This document shows, one piece after another, positions 1 to 5,748 of a DNA stretch of 10,193 bases (its first letter is position 1; the number at the start of each line of letters is the position of its first letter). The notes below the pieces were generated by a model that saw only the letters and a program-made list of their open reading frames with translations, ran no database searches and was not told the origin of the DNA. The stretch comes from Candidatus Rokuibacteriota bacterium (GTDB lineage: Bacteria; JAUVQV01): assembly GCA_030609125.1 (NCBI GenBank), contig JAUWCW010000046.1, forward strand, positions 1 to 10,193, written 5' to 3'. Both the position numbers and the translations under genes were made by a program.

Positions 1-249
1 AAAGGCGCCTGACTCGTCGGTGACGTTCTCCTCCTCCTCGCCGTCGATGTATATTTTCGCGCCGACGATCGGGTTACCATCACCGTCGGTCACGGTGCCC
101 CGGACCAGGCCCTTGCCCTGGGAAATCGGGACCGTCGCGGATGTCGGCGACGACGGGTTGCTCGAGCTGCAGGACCAGATGGCCCGAGCGGTAAACGGAA
201 CGGCAATAAACAGGAAAAGTCCGAGTTTGGCAAAGGCTTTCATCTTCAT
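1..249 (-). CDS. Secreted protein with carboxypeptidase regulatory-like domain (partial, 3' end off window)
   Basis: The reading frame is open from ATG 249 to the window edge (83 codons, no stop), so the C-terminus is missing. Residues 1-23 form a signal peptide: basic start MKMKAFAK, a hydrophobic stretch LGLFLFIAVPF, then TARA, which suits signal peptidase I. The following IWSC could instead be a weak lipobox, because Trp at -2 is unusual. A Ser/Thr/Pro-rich linker covers about residues 27-44. From about residue 49, GTVTDGDGNPIVGAKIYIDG and a later TDESGAF fit the start of a carboxypeptidase-regulatory-like beta-sandwich fold, common in exported proteins of Gram-negative bacteria. An acidic EEEE run lies between these motifs. 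The gene is therefore exported, but its catalytic or binding role cannot be told from this fragment. A second in-frame ATG at 243 has better spacing from the purine run AGGGGG and may be the true start. Confidence 0.75.
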   Translation of the reverse strand, partial: MKMKAFAKLGLFLFIAVPFTARAIWSCSSSNPSSPTSATVPISQGKGLVRGTVTDGDGNPIVGAKIYIDGEEEENVTDESGAF

Positions 250-267
250 CCCCCCCTGGGAACATCC

Positions 268-296
268 ACGATAAATGTTTGAAAAGCACCTGTCAA
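268..296 (-). promoter_or_regulatory. Putative sigma-70 promoter of the secreted-protein gene
   Basis: On the minus strand, TTGACA (291-296) is a perfect -35 hexamer. A 17-base spacer follows, then TATCGT (268-273), which matches 4 of 6 bases of the -10 consensus. The predicted transcript start is near 261, giving a leader of about 12-18 bases before the candidate ATGs at 249 and 243. The position directly upstream of the signal-peptide gene, and downstream of a palindromic operator, supports the call. No transcript evidence is available. Confidence 0.5.
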
Positions 297-325
297 TAAA
301 GATTAGAGAAACCGTCGCAATTTTC

Positions 326-341
326 TGTGACATCCGTCACA
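326..341. promoter_or_regulatory. CRP/FNR-family-like (or Rex-like) palindromic operator
   Basis: TGTGACATCCGTCACA is a perfect TGTGA-N6-TCACA palindrome; its arms extend to TGTGAC/GTCACA. This equals the core consensus of Crp-type regulators. Rex operators (TTGTGAA-N4-TTCACAA) contain the same core, but the flanking bases here (C before, T after, C and G inside) do not match Rex well. Its centre lies about 72 bases upstream of the predicted start at 261, close to the -71.5 position used by class I Crp activation. It most likely activates the secreted-protein gene to its left. Which protein binds it is inference. Confidence 0.5.
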
Positions 342-414
342 TCAGCGGCGGCGGAGAGAGCCATTCGTCGGTCCGCAAACCTGCGGCGGCACTTCCATCG
401 ACCGTTTCGCAATG

Positions 415-1095
415 CTAACGGAGGCGGGAAACCGCCTCTCTGAGGCCGCTCATCTCCTCATCCGTGGGCCGCTTCGTGTCCGCAAGCGCCGGGTCGAGGA
501 CGCGGCGCGGGTCGAACGCCTGAAGAATGTACTCCGATGACACCGGTACCCGGGAGGCGATCCTCTCGACTGCCCGGCGGTCCAGAAGTCCGGGAACGAA
601 GGTGGTGCGGAAACGATGGGGAAGACCGGAGCGCACGACGAGGTCCATGGAAGAGAGTATCGTTTCCGGGTCGACGTCCACTCCCGCCAGACGGGAGTAA
701 CTCCCGCGCTCGAAGGGAGCCTTCAGGTCCATGTCCACGGCCTGCACGAGGTCCTCTTTCACGAGGCCGGCGATGACGGCGGGGCGGCTCCCGTTGGTGT
801 CGAGCTTGACTGCCAGCCCGGCGGAGCGAAAGGCGCGCAGAAGCCCGGGGAGCCGCGGGTGAAGCGTCGGCTCGCCTCCGCTGACGACAACCCCCTCCAC
901 CCAGCCCGCGAGCTCACCGAGCCTTTCCAGGACCTTTTCAAGAGGCACGTCGGGGACACCTTCCGCCCCGCCGACCAGCTCGGAGTTGTGGCAGAAGGGG
1001 CAGCGGAAGTTGCACCCCGGCAGAAAAACGACGGCCGCAAGCTTCCCCGGCCAGTCGATGAACGACGTGTCGAGGAAGCCTTTTATACTTAGCAG
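415..1095 (-). CDS. nrdG: Anaerobic ribonucleoside-triphosphate reductase activating protein (radical SAM)
   Basis: NrdG uses S-adenosylmethionine and a [4Fe-4S] cluster to create the glycyl radical on NrdD, switching on anaerobic dNTP synthesis. The cluster motif CxxxCxxC is visible as CNFRCPFC at about residues 28-35, preceded by GFLDTSFIDWPGK, which is typical of this activase subfamily. VVVSGGEPTLHP is the SAM-binding GGE motif. The gene ends at TAG 415-417; the tail is EAVSRLR. The start is the oddity: in this frame there is no ATG, GTG or TTG between the expected N-terminus and GTG 1296, which would add about 67 residues read out of frame through the preceding gene. I mark CTG 1095 (226 aa, the usual family length); ATA 1086 is the other nearby candidate. 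The stop of the upstream glutaredoxin-like gene overlaps this start region, so translation is probably coupled. Function is certain; the start is not. Confidence 0.9.
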   Translation of the reverse strand: MLSIKGFLDTSFIDWPGKLAAVVFLPGCNFRCPFCHNSELVGGAEGVPDVPLEKVLERLGELAGWVEGVVVSGGEPTLHPRLPGLLRAFRSAGLAVKLDTNGSRPAVIAGLVKEDLVQAVDMDLKAPFERGSYSRLAGVDVDPETILSSMDLVVRSGLPHRFRTTFVPGLLDRRAVERIASRVPVSSEYILQAFDPRRVLDPALADTKRPTDEEMSGLREAVSRLR

Positions 1096-1349
1096 CGGCC
1101 TTCGATTTCCCTGTTGATCCTGATCGCCCCGGTGACGATCTCGCCGTCCCCTGTCAGGAGGATCGGCAGCTGCTTCTCCGCCACTCCCACCAGCTCGTAG
1201 TACGCCAACTCGGCAAGTCCGTCGGCGGTCATGATGTCGAAAAAATCGACACTCTTCTGCGCCTCCTCCGGCATCCTCTTCTTGACCCAGTCGCACTTCT
1301 CACAGCCCGGCTTCGTAAAGAGCTTCATCCCGTTTTCCCCTGCCTTCAT
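1089..1349 (-). CDS. Glutaredoxin-like CxxC protein, probable reductant of NrdD
   Basis: A small thioredoxin-fold protein of 86 aa, or 79 aa from the inner ATG at 1328. The N-terminal strand KLFTKPGCEKC carries the redox CxxC motif (Cys16 and Cys19 from the first ATG). The later LPILL supplies the cis-proline segment of the fold, followed by a GDGEIVTG turn. The gene sits between nrdD and nrdG, 15 bases after the nrdD stop, so it is co-transcribed with the class III reductase. Some class III enzymes take electrons from a glutaredoxin or thioredoxin rather than formate, so a role as the dedicated electron donor is a reasonable inference. The inner ATG 1328 has AGGGGA at good spacing and aligns better with the family start; ATG 1349 has GAGG very close to it. 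The TAA stop (1089-1091) overlaps the nrdG start region. Confidence 0.85.
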   Translation of the reverse strand: MKAGENGMKLFTKPGCEKCDWVKKRMPEEAQKSVDFFDIMTADGLAELAYYELVGVAEKQLPILLTGDGEIVTGAIRINREIEGRC

Positions 1350-1364
1350 CTTCCTCTCTCCCTC

Positions 1365-3482
1365 TCAGACCTCGAAGTATCCGTGGCTGCGAAAGCGGTC
1401 TTTCAGCTCTCCCCTTTTCCCCCTGTTCCACGACGACACCCGCGTGAAATAGCCGGTGATGCGGGTGATGCCGTCCACCTCGTCCGAACCGCAATAGCCG
1501 CACGTCGGCTGCAGCCCCCTGGAGGTCTTGAGGCAGCTGTTGCAGGTTGTGAACTCCGGGGAGAAGGCTATCTGGTCGTTGTTGGTGTGGCGGAAGGTCT
1601 TGACAACAAAGTCCGCCAGCGAGTCCGCCGACGGCCTCGACTCGCCGAGCCACACATGGGTCAGCGAACCCGCGGAAATGAGCGGATGAAAAACGCCTTC
1701 TCTCTTCACGCGCTCGATGGGGCTCATGGGGGCGTGAACGTTGAGGTACGTGGAATTGGAGTAGTAGACCTCCCCCCGGTCGGCGTCTCCCTTGAGATAG
1801 AGACCCGCTTCGTCGGGGTGGTACCTCAGGTCGAGGCGGGCGAAACGATAGGCCGTCGACTCCGCCGGCGTCTGCTCCAGGACGAAACGCATCCCATACT
1901 TTTCGCCCAGCCTGGCGGCCACAAGATTCATGTGGGAGATGACCTTCAGGCCGAAGCGGTAGGCCTCCTCGTCCTCGTGCATTTCCCTGCCGGTGTGGGC
2001 CTGGACCAGCTCGTTGAGACCCACCATGCCGACCAGGTACGTCACCCGGTGCATCCTCAGGTACTGCTCGCCGTCGGGGTCCATGGTGAGCAGGGCCAGC
2101 GGCCCGCGCATCCCGAGGGCGAGAAGCTTCTCGATAAAGGTCTTCTTCTCGAAGTGGGCCTTGGCTGACAGCTCCATCAGGTCCGTGAGCGTGGCGTAGA
2201 GCGTGGCGTCGTCTCTCTCCGCACGGTAGGCGACGCGCGGGAGGTTGAGGGAGACGTTCTGCAGCGCCGAGTACCGCATCTTCCACGGATGCTTCGCGTC
2301 CTCCAGGTCGCTGGCGTCGAGTTTGAAGGAAAGGCGGCAGCATTCGGATATCTTCGCCGTATCGCCGCGATCGAAGACGAAATACGTGTTCCCCATTTCC
2401 GCCGCCACTTCGCAGATCTGCCGCAGAAACCCCTCGTGGCCCGGTGTGCGGAAGAACTTCTCGGTGATGTGAACAAGCGGCTTGGGAAAGAAGAAGGGCC
2501 TCCCCGAGCCGTCTCCCTCCATGTAGACCTCGAAAAGAGCGCGGACGAAGCCCTGGGCTTCCTTCTCGTACTCACCGTAGGTCTTGCCGGTGTACTCGCC
2601 TCCCGGCCCGATGGCCGGAACGGACTCAAAGTGCTTCGGCACCTCCCAGTAGAGGTTTATGTCCGAGAAGATCGCCTGACCGCCCCTGGCCACCGCCTGC
2701 TGGGAATACTCAAAAATCAGGATCTGGGCGAGCTGCCGTATTTCGCGCTCCGACAGCCCCACCAGGTAGGGCGCGAAGAAGATGTTGACGGCGTCCCAGC
2801 CTATGGCCCCGGCGAAGTGACTCTGCAGGGCGGCGGAGAACTTCACCATGTGGGCCAGCAGGACCTCCGGGTGTTTGGCCGGCTTGGCGATGGAGAGGGC
2901 ATGGGGAAAGTTCAGCCCGTACTTCTTGACGTATTCGAGGGACTGGCCGGAGCAGTAGGGCCGGTCGATGAAGCCCAGGTCGTGAAGGTGAAGATCGCCC
3001 TTCGTGTGGGCGTCGGCCACGTCCTGGGAGAAGACCTGCAGGAGGGCGAACTCCTTCTTGATGTTCTCCGCAAGGGTAAGGTTGGTCGCCTCCGGGCCGT
3101 GGGGAACGTTGGCGTTCTCCTTGTTGGGCGACATGATCAGCTGCTCCACGTCGTAGAGGGGCATGCCCAGGCGGGTGTGCATCCGCCTGGCCTTTTCAAG
3201 GCCGTACTCGAGAAGCTTCGCATCCACGAGCTCCCGGACCAGGGGCGCCGTCAGCACCTTGGTGCGGAACGCGAGTATCTCCTGCTCCACCTCCTCGCTG
3301 ATCTTTTCCGCCGTCTCCCGGTCGATGCAGGTCTCCCGGATGAGGGCGTCGACGATCCGACCGCGGTCCCAGTCGACCATCCCGTCCGACGAGGTCCGGA
3401 CGAAGAGTGCATTGTCCGTGGTCTCATCGTGAACGAGTTCTTTTCTTTTCAGATCCATCCCTGCACGACCCTCAACTTCCAT
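1365..3482 (-). CDS. nrdD: Anaerobic (class III) ribonucleoside-triphosphate reductase
   Basis: This 705-aa cytoplasmic enzyme makes deoxyribonucleoside triphosphates without oxygen, using a glycyl radical installed by NrdG. Residues about 27-115 resemble an ATP-cone allosteric domain (DWDRGRIVDALIRE, then LVRELVDAKLLEYGLEKAR). The catalytic barrel follows: MSPNKENANVPHGPEATN; then GDLHLHDLGFIDRPYC with Cys177, and SECCRLSF with Cys381/382, candidates for the active-site cysteines. The C-terminal zinc site is CNSC (647-650) plus CGYC (661-664). The glycyl-radical loop is RITGYF with Gly677, followed by WNRGKRGELKDR. Length and order are normal for the family. The start at 3482 follows a run of eight G about four bases upstream; ATG 3458 is possible. 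The gene leads an operon with the glutaredoxin-like gene and nrdG. Tandem NrdR boxes 63-109 bases upstream indicate repression when dATP is plentiful. Confidence 0.97.
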   Translation of the reverse strand: MEVEGRAGMDLKRKELVHDETTDNALFVRTSSDGMVDWDRGRIVDALIRETCIDRETAEKISEEVEQEILAFRTKVLTAPLVRELVDAKLLEYGLEKARRMHTRLGMPLYDVEQLIMSPNKENANVPHGPEATNLTLAENIKKEFALLQVFSQDVADAHTKGDLHLHDLGFIDRPYCSGQSLEYVKKYGLNFPHALSIAKPAKHPEVLLAHMVKFSAALQSHFAGAIGWDAVNIFFAPYLVGLSEREIRQLAQILIFEYSQQAVARGGQAIFSDINLYWEVPKHFESVPAIGPGGEYTGKTYGEYEKEAQGFVRALFEVYMEGDGSGRPFFFPKPLVHITEKFFRTPGHEGFLRQICEVAAEMGNTYFVFDRGDTAKISECCRLSFKLDASDLEDAKHPWKMRYSALQNVSLNLPRVAYRAERDDATLYATLTDLMELSAKAHFEKKTFIEKLLALGMRGPLALLTMDPDGEQYLRMHRVTYLVGMVGLNELVQAHTGREMHEDEEAYRFGLKVISHMNLVAARLGEKYGMRFVLEQTPAESTAYRFARLDLRYHPDEAGLYLKGDADRGEVYYSNSTYLNVHAPMSPIERVKREGVFHPLISAGSLTHVWLGESRPSADSLADFVVKTFRHTNNDQIAFSPEFTTCNSCLKTSRGLQPTCGYCGSDEVDGITRITGYFTRVSSWNRGKRGELKDRFRSHGYFEV

Positions 3483-3544
3483 GACACCCCCCCCGGATAG
3501 AACACGGTTCCCGCCAGCTCCTCATCGAGGCAATGGGAAAAGAA

Positions 3545-3560
3545 TGCCCGTATCTTGTGC
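3545..3560. promoter_or_regulatory. NrdR box 2 (degenerate, proximal to nrdD)
   Basis: TGCCCGTATCTTGTGC keeps the TATCTTGTG half of an NrdR box, while the other half is degenerate. It starts exactly 31 bases from the perfect box at 3576. NrdR operators normally occur as pairs spaced about three helical turns (31-32 bases), often with one strong and one weak member. The spacing is the main support. Confidence 0.75.
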
Positions 3561-3575
3561 CATAAAAGGAGAAGG

Positions 3576-3591
3576 ACACAATATCTTGTGT
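3576..3591. promoter_or_regulatory. NrdR box 1 (perfect palindromic operator)
   Basis: ACACAATATCTTGTGT closely matches the NrdR box, with inverted ACACAA and TTGTGT arms. NrdR is a zinc-finger/ATP-cone repressor that binds such sites upstream of ribonucleotide reductase genes when bound to adenine deoxynucleotides. The site lies 94 bases upstream of the nrdD start, so the target is clear. The repressor gene itself is not in this window. Confidence 0.9.
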
Positions 3592-3600
3592 ACCCTGGTA

Positions 3601-3780
3601 AGGATATTCAACAAAGATGAAAGCTGATTTTTCTTTTTTTTCTCTTTCTGTCCTTTACAAAGTCCTCATATCTTGCTATTTCTCGAAAAACAACAATATG
3701 CCACTGCATTATCACTTATATAACAGATAGTTATAGAAATATGTATGAGAAACTGCTTAAATTATTTTCTTACCGATGTA
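3601..3780. other. AT-rich intergenic segment without a gene
   Basis: 52 of 180 bases are G or C, in sharp contrast to the GC-rich genes on both sides. No open frame with a credible start is seen. It holds a polypyrimidine run on the plus strand at about 3628-3656 (polypurine on the transcribed strand) and a third TATCTTG word at 3669-3675 resembling half an NrdR box. It probably contains the nrdD promoter and upstream regulatory DNA. Confidence 0.6.
3665..3693 (-). promoter_or_regulatory. Possible promoter for the nrdD operon (weak)
   Basis: On the minus strand, TTGTTT (3688-3693), a 17-base spacer and TATGAG (3665-3670) form a mediocre -35/-10 pair inside the AT-rich gap. This would place the NrdR boxes in the transcribed leader. 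A weaker pair, TTGTTG (3609-3614) with TACACA (3587-3592), would overlap the perfect NrdR box, which is the more usual layout. The sequence alone does not decide between them. Confidence 0.25.
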
Positions 3781-3858
3781 AGAAGCAGGCCCCCGGGCCG
3801 GAAGAACAGGTTTTGGAAGGGTTTCATGAGAGCCATTGAAAAGAGAAGCGGGGCATTG

Positions 3859-3927
3859 GCGGCGCAGAGTCGAGCCGAGGGGCCGGAGCGAGGTGCGTGA
3901 CGCAGTCGCAGGCCGGCTCTGCGCCGC
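3859..3927 (-). terminator. GC-rich inverted repeat after rex, possible transcription terminator
   Basis: GCGGCGCAGAG (3859-3869) and CTCTGCGCCGC (3917-3927) are perfect 11-base inverted arms around a 47-base loop that can fold further. It begins six bases after the rex stop, at the end of the long operon. A pyrimidine stretch, CTTCTCTTTTC on the minus strand, follows about 10 bases beyond the stem instead of directly. It is therefore not a textbook Rho-independent terminator and may instead stabilise the 3' end of the message. Confidence 0.4.
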
Positions 3928-3932
3928 TGGGG

Positions 3933-4571
3933 CTATTTCTTGCCGGTGACGAAGAAGGAGAGCACTCCCAGATCGACAGCCAGGTCGACGTTGCGGATCT
4001 TGACCCCCGGCCGCCCCTGGAGCTTGACGGGAGCAAAGTTGAGGATCGCCTGCACACCCGCCTTCACGAGCGACTCCACCACCTCCTCCGCCGCCGGCGC
4101 CGGGACCGCAACGATGGCGATCTTGATTCCCTTTTCACTGATAGTCTCCTCCAGTTCGTCCATGGGGAAGACCTTGTACTGTGAGTGGAGCTTCTCCGGG
4201 AGGGAGTCCGGGTTCTTGTCGAAAACGGCGGAAATGACAAAGCCGTACTCCTGGAAGCCCCGGTACGCAAGGAGGGCCGACCCGAGGTGGCCGGACCCGA
4301 TAAGGGCGACCTCCCAGACGTCCACCAGGCCGAGGATCTTTTTGAGATCGACATAGAGGTCCTTCACGTAGTATCCCACCCCCCTGACGCCGAGCTCGCC
4401 GAAATAGGCGAAGTCCTTCCTCACCTGGGCGGCCTTGAATCCGCACCCCTCGGAGAGGGCGTAGGAAGAGACCACCTTGACGCCGTCCCGGTGCAGCTGG
4501 GTAACGTAACGAAGATATATGGACAGTCTCTGGACCGTCGCCTCGGGTATCTTGCTCTCTCTATATTGCAT
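3933..4571 (-). CDS. rex: Redox-sensing transcriptional repressor Rex
   Basis: Rex is a cytoplasmic dimeric repressor that binds DNA when NAD+ dominates and releases it when NADH rises, controlling fermentation and respiratory genes. The 212-aa length is normal. Residues about 1-75 are the winged helix, with the family hallmarks RLSIYLRYV, AAQVRKDFAYFGELGVRG and VGYYV. A Rossmann NAD(H) domain follows, with LIGSGHLGSAL (glycines around 92-97). VFDKNP and VAVPAPAA match later conserved parts of the domain. Its ATG at 4571 lies inside the last codons of acpS (11-base overlap) and is preceded by GGAGGAGG, so it is co-translated with the operon. It is the last gene before the nrdD control region. 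No convincing Rex site is seen in its own neighbourhood, apart from the ambiguous palindrome at 326. Confidence 0.96.
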   Translation of the reverse strand: MQYRESKIPEATVQRLSIYLRYVTQLHRDGVKVVSSYALSEGCGFKAAQVRKDFAYFGELGVRGVGYYVKDLYVDLKKILGLVDVWEVALIGSGHLGSALLAYRGFQEYGFVISAVFDKNPDSLPEKLHSQYKVFPMDELEETISEKGIKIAIVAVPAPAAEEVVESLVKAGVQAILNFAPVKLQGRPGVKIRNVDLAVDLGVLSFFVTGKK

Positions 4572-4983
4572 GTTCCTCCTCCACCTTCCCAGCCCTGCCC
4601 ACCGCCACTGCCTGGGCGACGGCGGCCTTTTCAGAATGGCTCAGGCTCAGGAATATATTTTCCACTCCCCGTGAAACGGCCAGCCGGCGTGTCTCACCGT
4701 GAAGACGCACCAGGGGCCGACCCATTTTCCCCGCCACAACCTCTATCTCGCACATCCGGCACCCCCCCCGGAATCCCTGTCCGAGGGCCTTGATCACCGC
4801 CTCCTTCGCGGCAAAGCGCGCCGAGAAGTCCTGCGCCGGCCTGCGGGAGCGCCGGGAGTAATCCACCTCCGCCGCCGTGAAAACCCTGGCGATGAAGCGC
4901 TCTCCCCACCGTTTCAGGGCCCGGTCCATCCTCGGGATATCCACGATGTCGACCCCGATGCCCGTCACCCTCTCCTCCGGCAT
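4561..4983 (-). CDS. acpS: Holo-[acyl-carrier-protein] synthase
   Basis: AcpS transfers the 4'-phosphopantetheine arm of CoA to apo-ACP, activating it for fatty acid synthesis. Key parts are GIGVDIVDI near the N-terminus (Asp12, metal binding), ARFAAKEAVIKALG (Glu61, metal and catalysis) and FLSLSHSEKAAVAQAVA near the C-terminus. At 140 aa it is slightly longer than the usual 120-126, because of a charged tail ending KVEEEHAI that also contains the rex start. The ATG at 4983 has GGGAG eight bases upstream. The gene lies 24 bases after the pdxJ stop; the pdxJ-acpS pair is common in proteobacteria. Confidence 0.96.
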   Translation of the reverse strand: MPEERVTGIGVDIVDIPRMDRALKRWGERFIARVFTAAEVDYSRRSRRPAQDFSARFAAKEAVIKALGQGFRGGCRMCEIEVVAGKMGRPLVRLHGETRRLAVSRGVENIFLSLSHSEKAAVAQAVAVGRAGKVEEEHAI

Positions 4984-5007
4984 TTCATCTACTCCCGCCC
5001 ATCGCCG

Positions 5008-5748
5008 TCACGGCAGGAGCTCCTTCATTTCGCGCACGGCCCTCTCCAAGCCGACAAAGACGGCCCGCGAAACAATGCTGTGGCCGATGTTCAGCTCCTC
5101 GATCTCTCCGATGGCGATGACGGGAAAGACGTTCCGGTAATTCAGTCCGTGCCCGGCATGGATACGCAGCCCCATCTCCGCACCCAGCGCAGCGGCGCGC
5201 CTTATCTTTTCCAGCTCCCCGGACACCCTGTCACCCGCGGCCTCGGAGTACTTCCCCGTGTTTATCTCGATGGCTTCGGCCCCCGTCTCCCGGCTCGCCC
5301 GCACCTGGCGCGGCACGGGGTCAACGAAGAGGGCCACCCTGATGCCCGCCTTCTGGAGGCGCCGCACGACACGGGTCAGGGATCGGACCTGTCCGGCCGC
5401 GTCGAGCCCCCCCTCAGTGGTTATCTCTTCCCTCTTTTCCGGGACGAGAGTGACAAGGTCGGGGCCGAGGCGGGAGGCGATGCGAACCATCTCGGCGACC
5501 GCGGCCATCTCCATGTCGATCCCGGTCTGGACGGTCCGTCGAAGAAGCTCCAGGTCCCGGTCCTGGATGTGCCTCCGGTCTTCCCTCAAGTGGACCGTTA
5601 TCTGGTCCGCTCCTCCGAGCTCGGCCAGCACGGCGGCCCGAACCGGATCGGGCTCTCGCCCGCGCCGGGCCTGGCGCAGGGTGGCGACGTGGTCGATGTT
5701 CACTCCCAGGCGTATTCTTCTCACCCCTATTCCGTTTCTGTCTATCAC
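5008..5748 (-). CDS. pdxJ: Pyridoxine 5'-phosphate synthase
   Basis: PdxJ condenses 1-deoxyxylulose 5-phosphate with 1-amino-acetone 3-phosphate, forming pyridoxine 5'-phosphate, the last ring-forming step of DXP-dependent vitamin B6 synthesis. The TIM-barrel motifs are all present: [16 protein letters not shown] (15-30), HLREDRRHI (53-61), [14 protein letters not shown] (101-114), FVDP (141-144), EINTGKY (161-167), [11 protein letters not shown] (197-207) and [13 protein letters not shown] (218-230). The third residue of EINTG is Asn where E. coli has His; the neighbouring catalytic Glu161 is kept, so activity is expected. The marked start is GTG 5748, which overlaps the glmM stop as GTGA. 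GTG 5724 would give [12 protein letters not shown], closer to the usual family start. Normal length (about 240 aa). Confidence 0.96.
   Translation of the reverse strand: MIDRNGIGVRRIRLGVNIDHVATLRQARRGREPDPVRAAVLAELGGADQITVHLREDRRHIQDRDLELLRRTVQTGIDMEMAAVAEMVRIASRLGPDLVTLVPEKREEITTEGGLDAAGQVRSLTRVVRRLQKAGIRVALFVDPVPRQVRASRETGAEAIEINTGKYSEAAGDRVSGELEKIRRAAALGAEMGLRIHAGHGLNYRNVFPVIAIGEIEELNIGHSIVSRAVFVGLERAVREMKELLP

Noticed and set aside
373-386. Small hairpin CCGCA-AACC-TGCGG after nrdG as a terminator
   Set aside because: Only a 5-base stem with no T-tract on the transcribed side; not enough to call a terminator.
415-1296. A 293-residue NrdG starting at GTG 1296
   Set aside because: The first 67 residues are the glutaredoxin-like gene read out of frame, and NrdG homologues start near 1090.
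2289-3500. Long plus-strand open frame of 403 codons opposite nrdD
   Set aside because: It is antisense to a clear nrdD, has no recognisable motif, and long antisense frames are expected in GC-rich coding DNA.
3671-3693. Possible Rex operator TTG...CAA in the nrdD upstream region
   Set aside because: The outer TTG and CAA are 15 bases apart instead of 12, and the inner arms pair poorly, so it does not fit the 18-base Rex palindrome.
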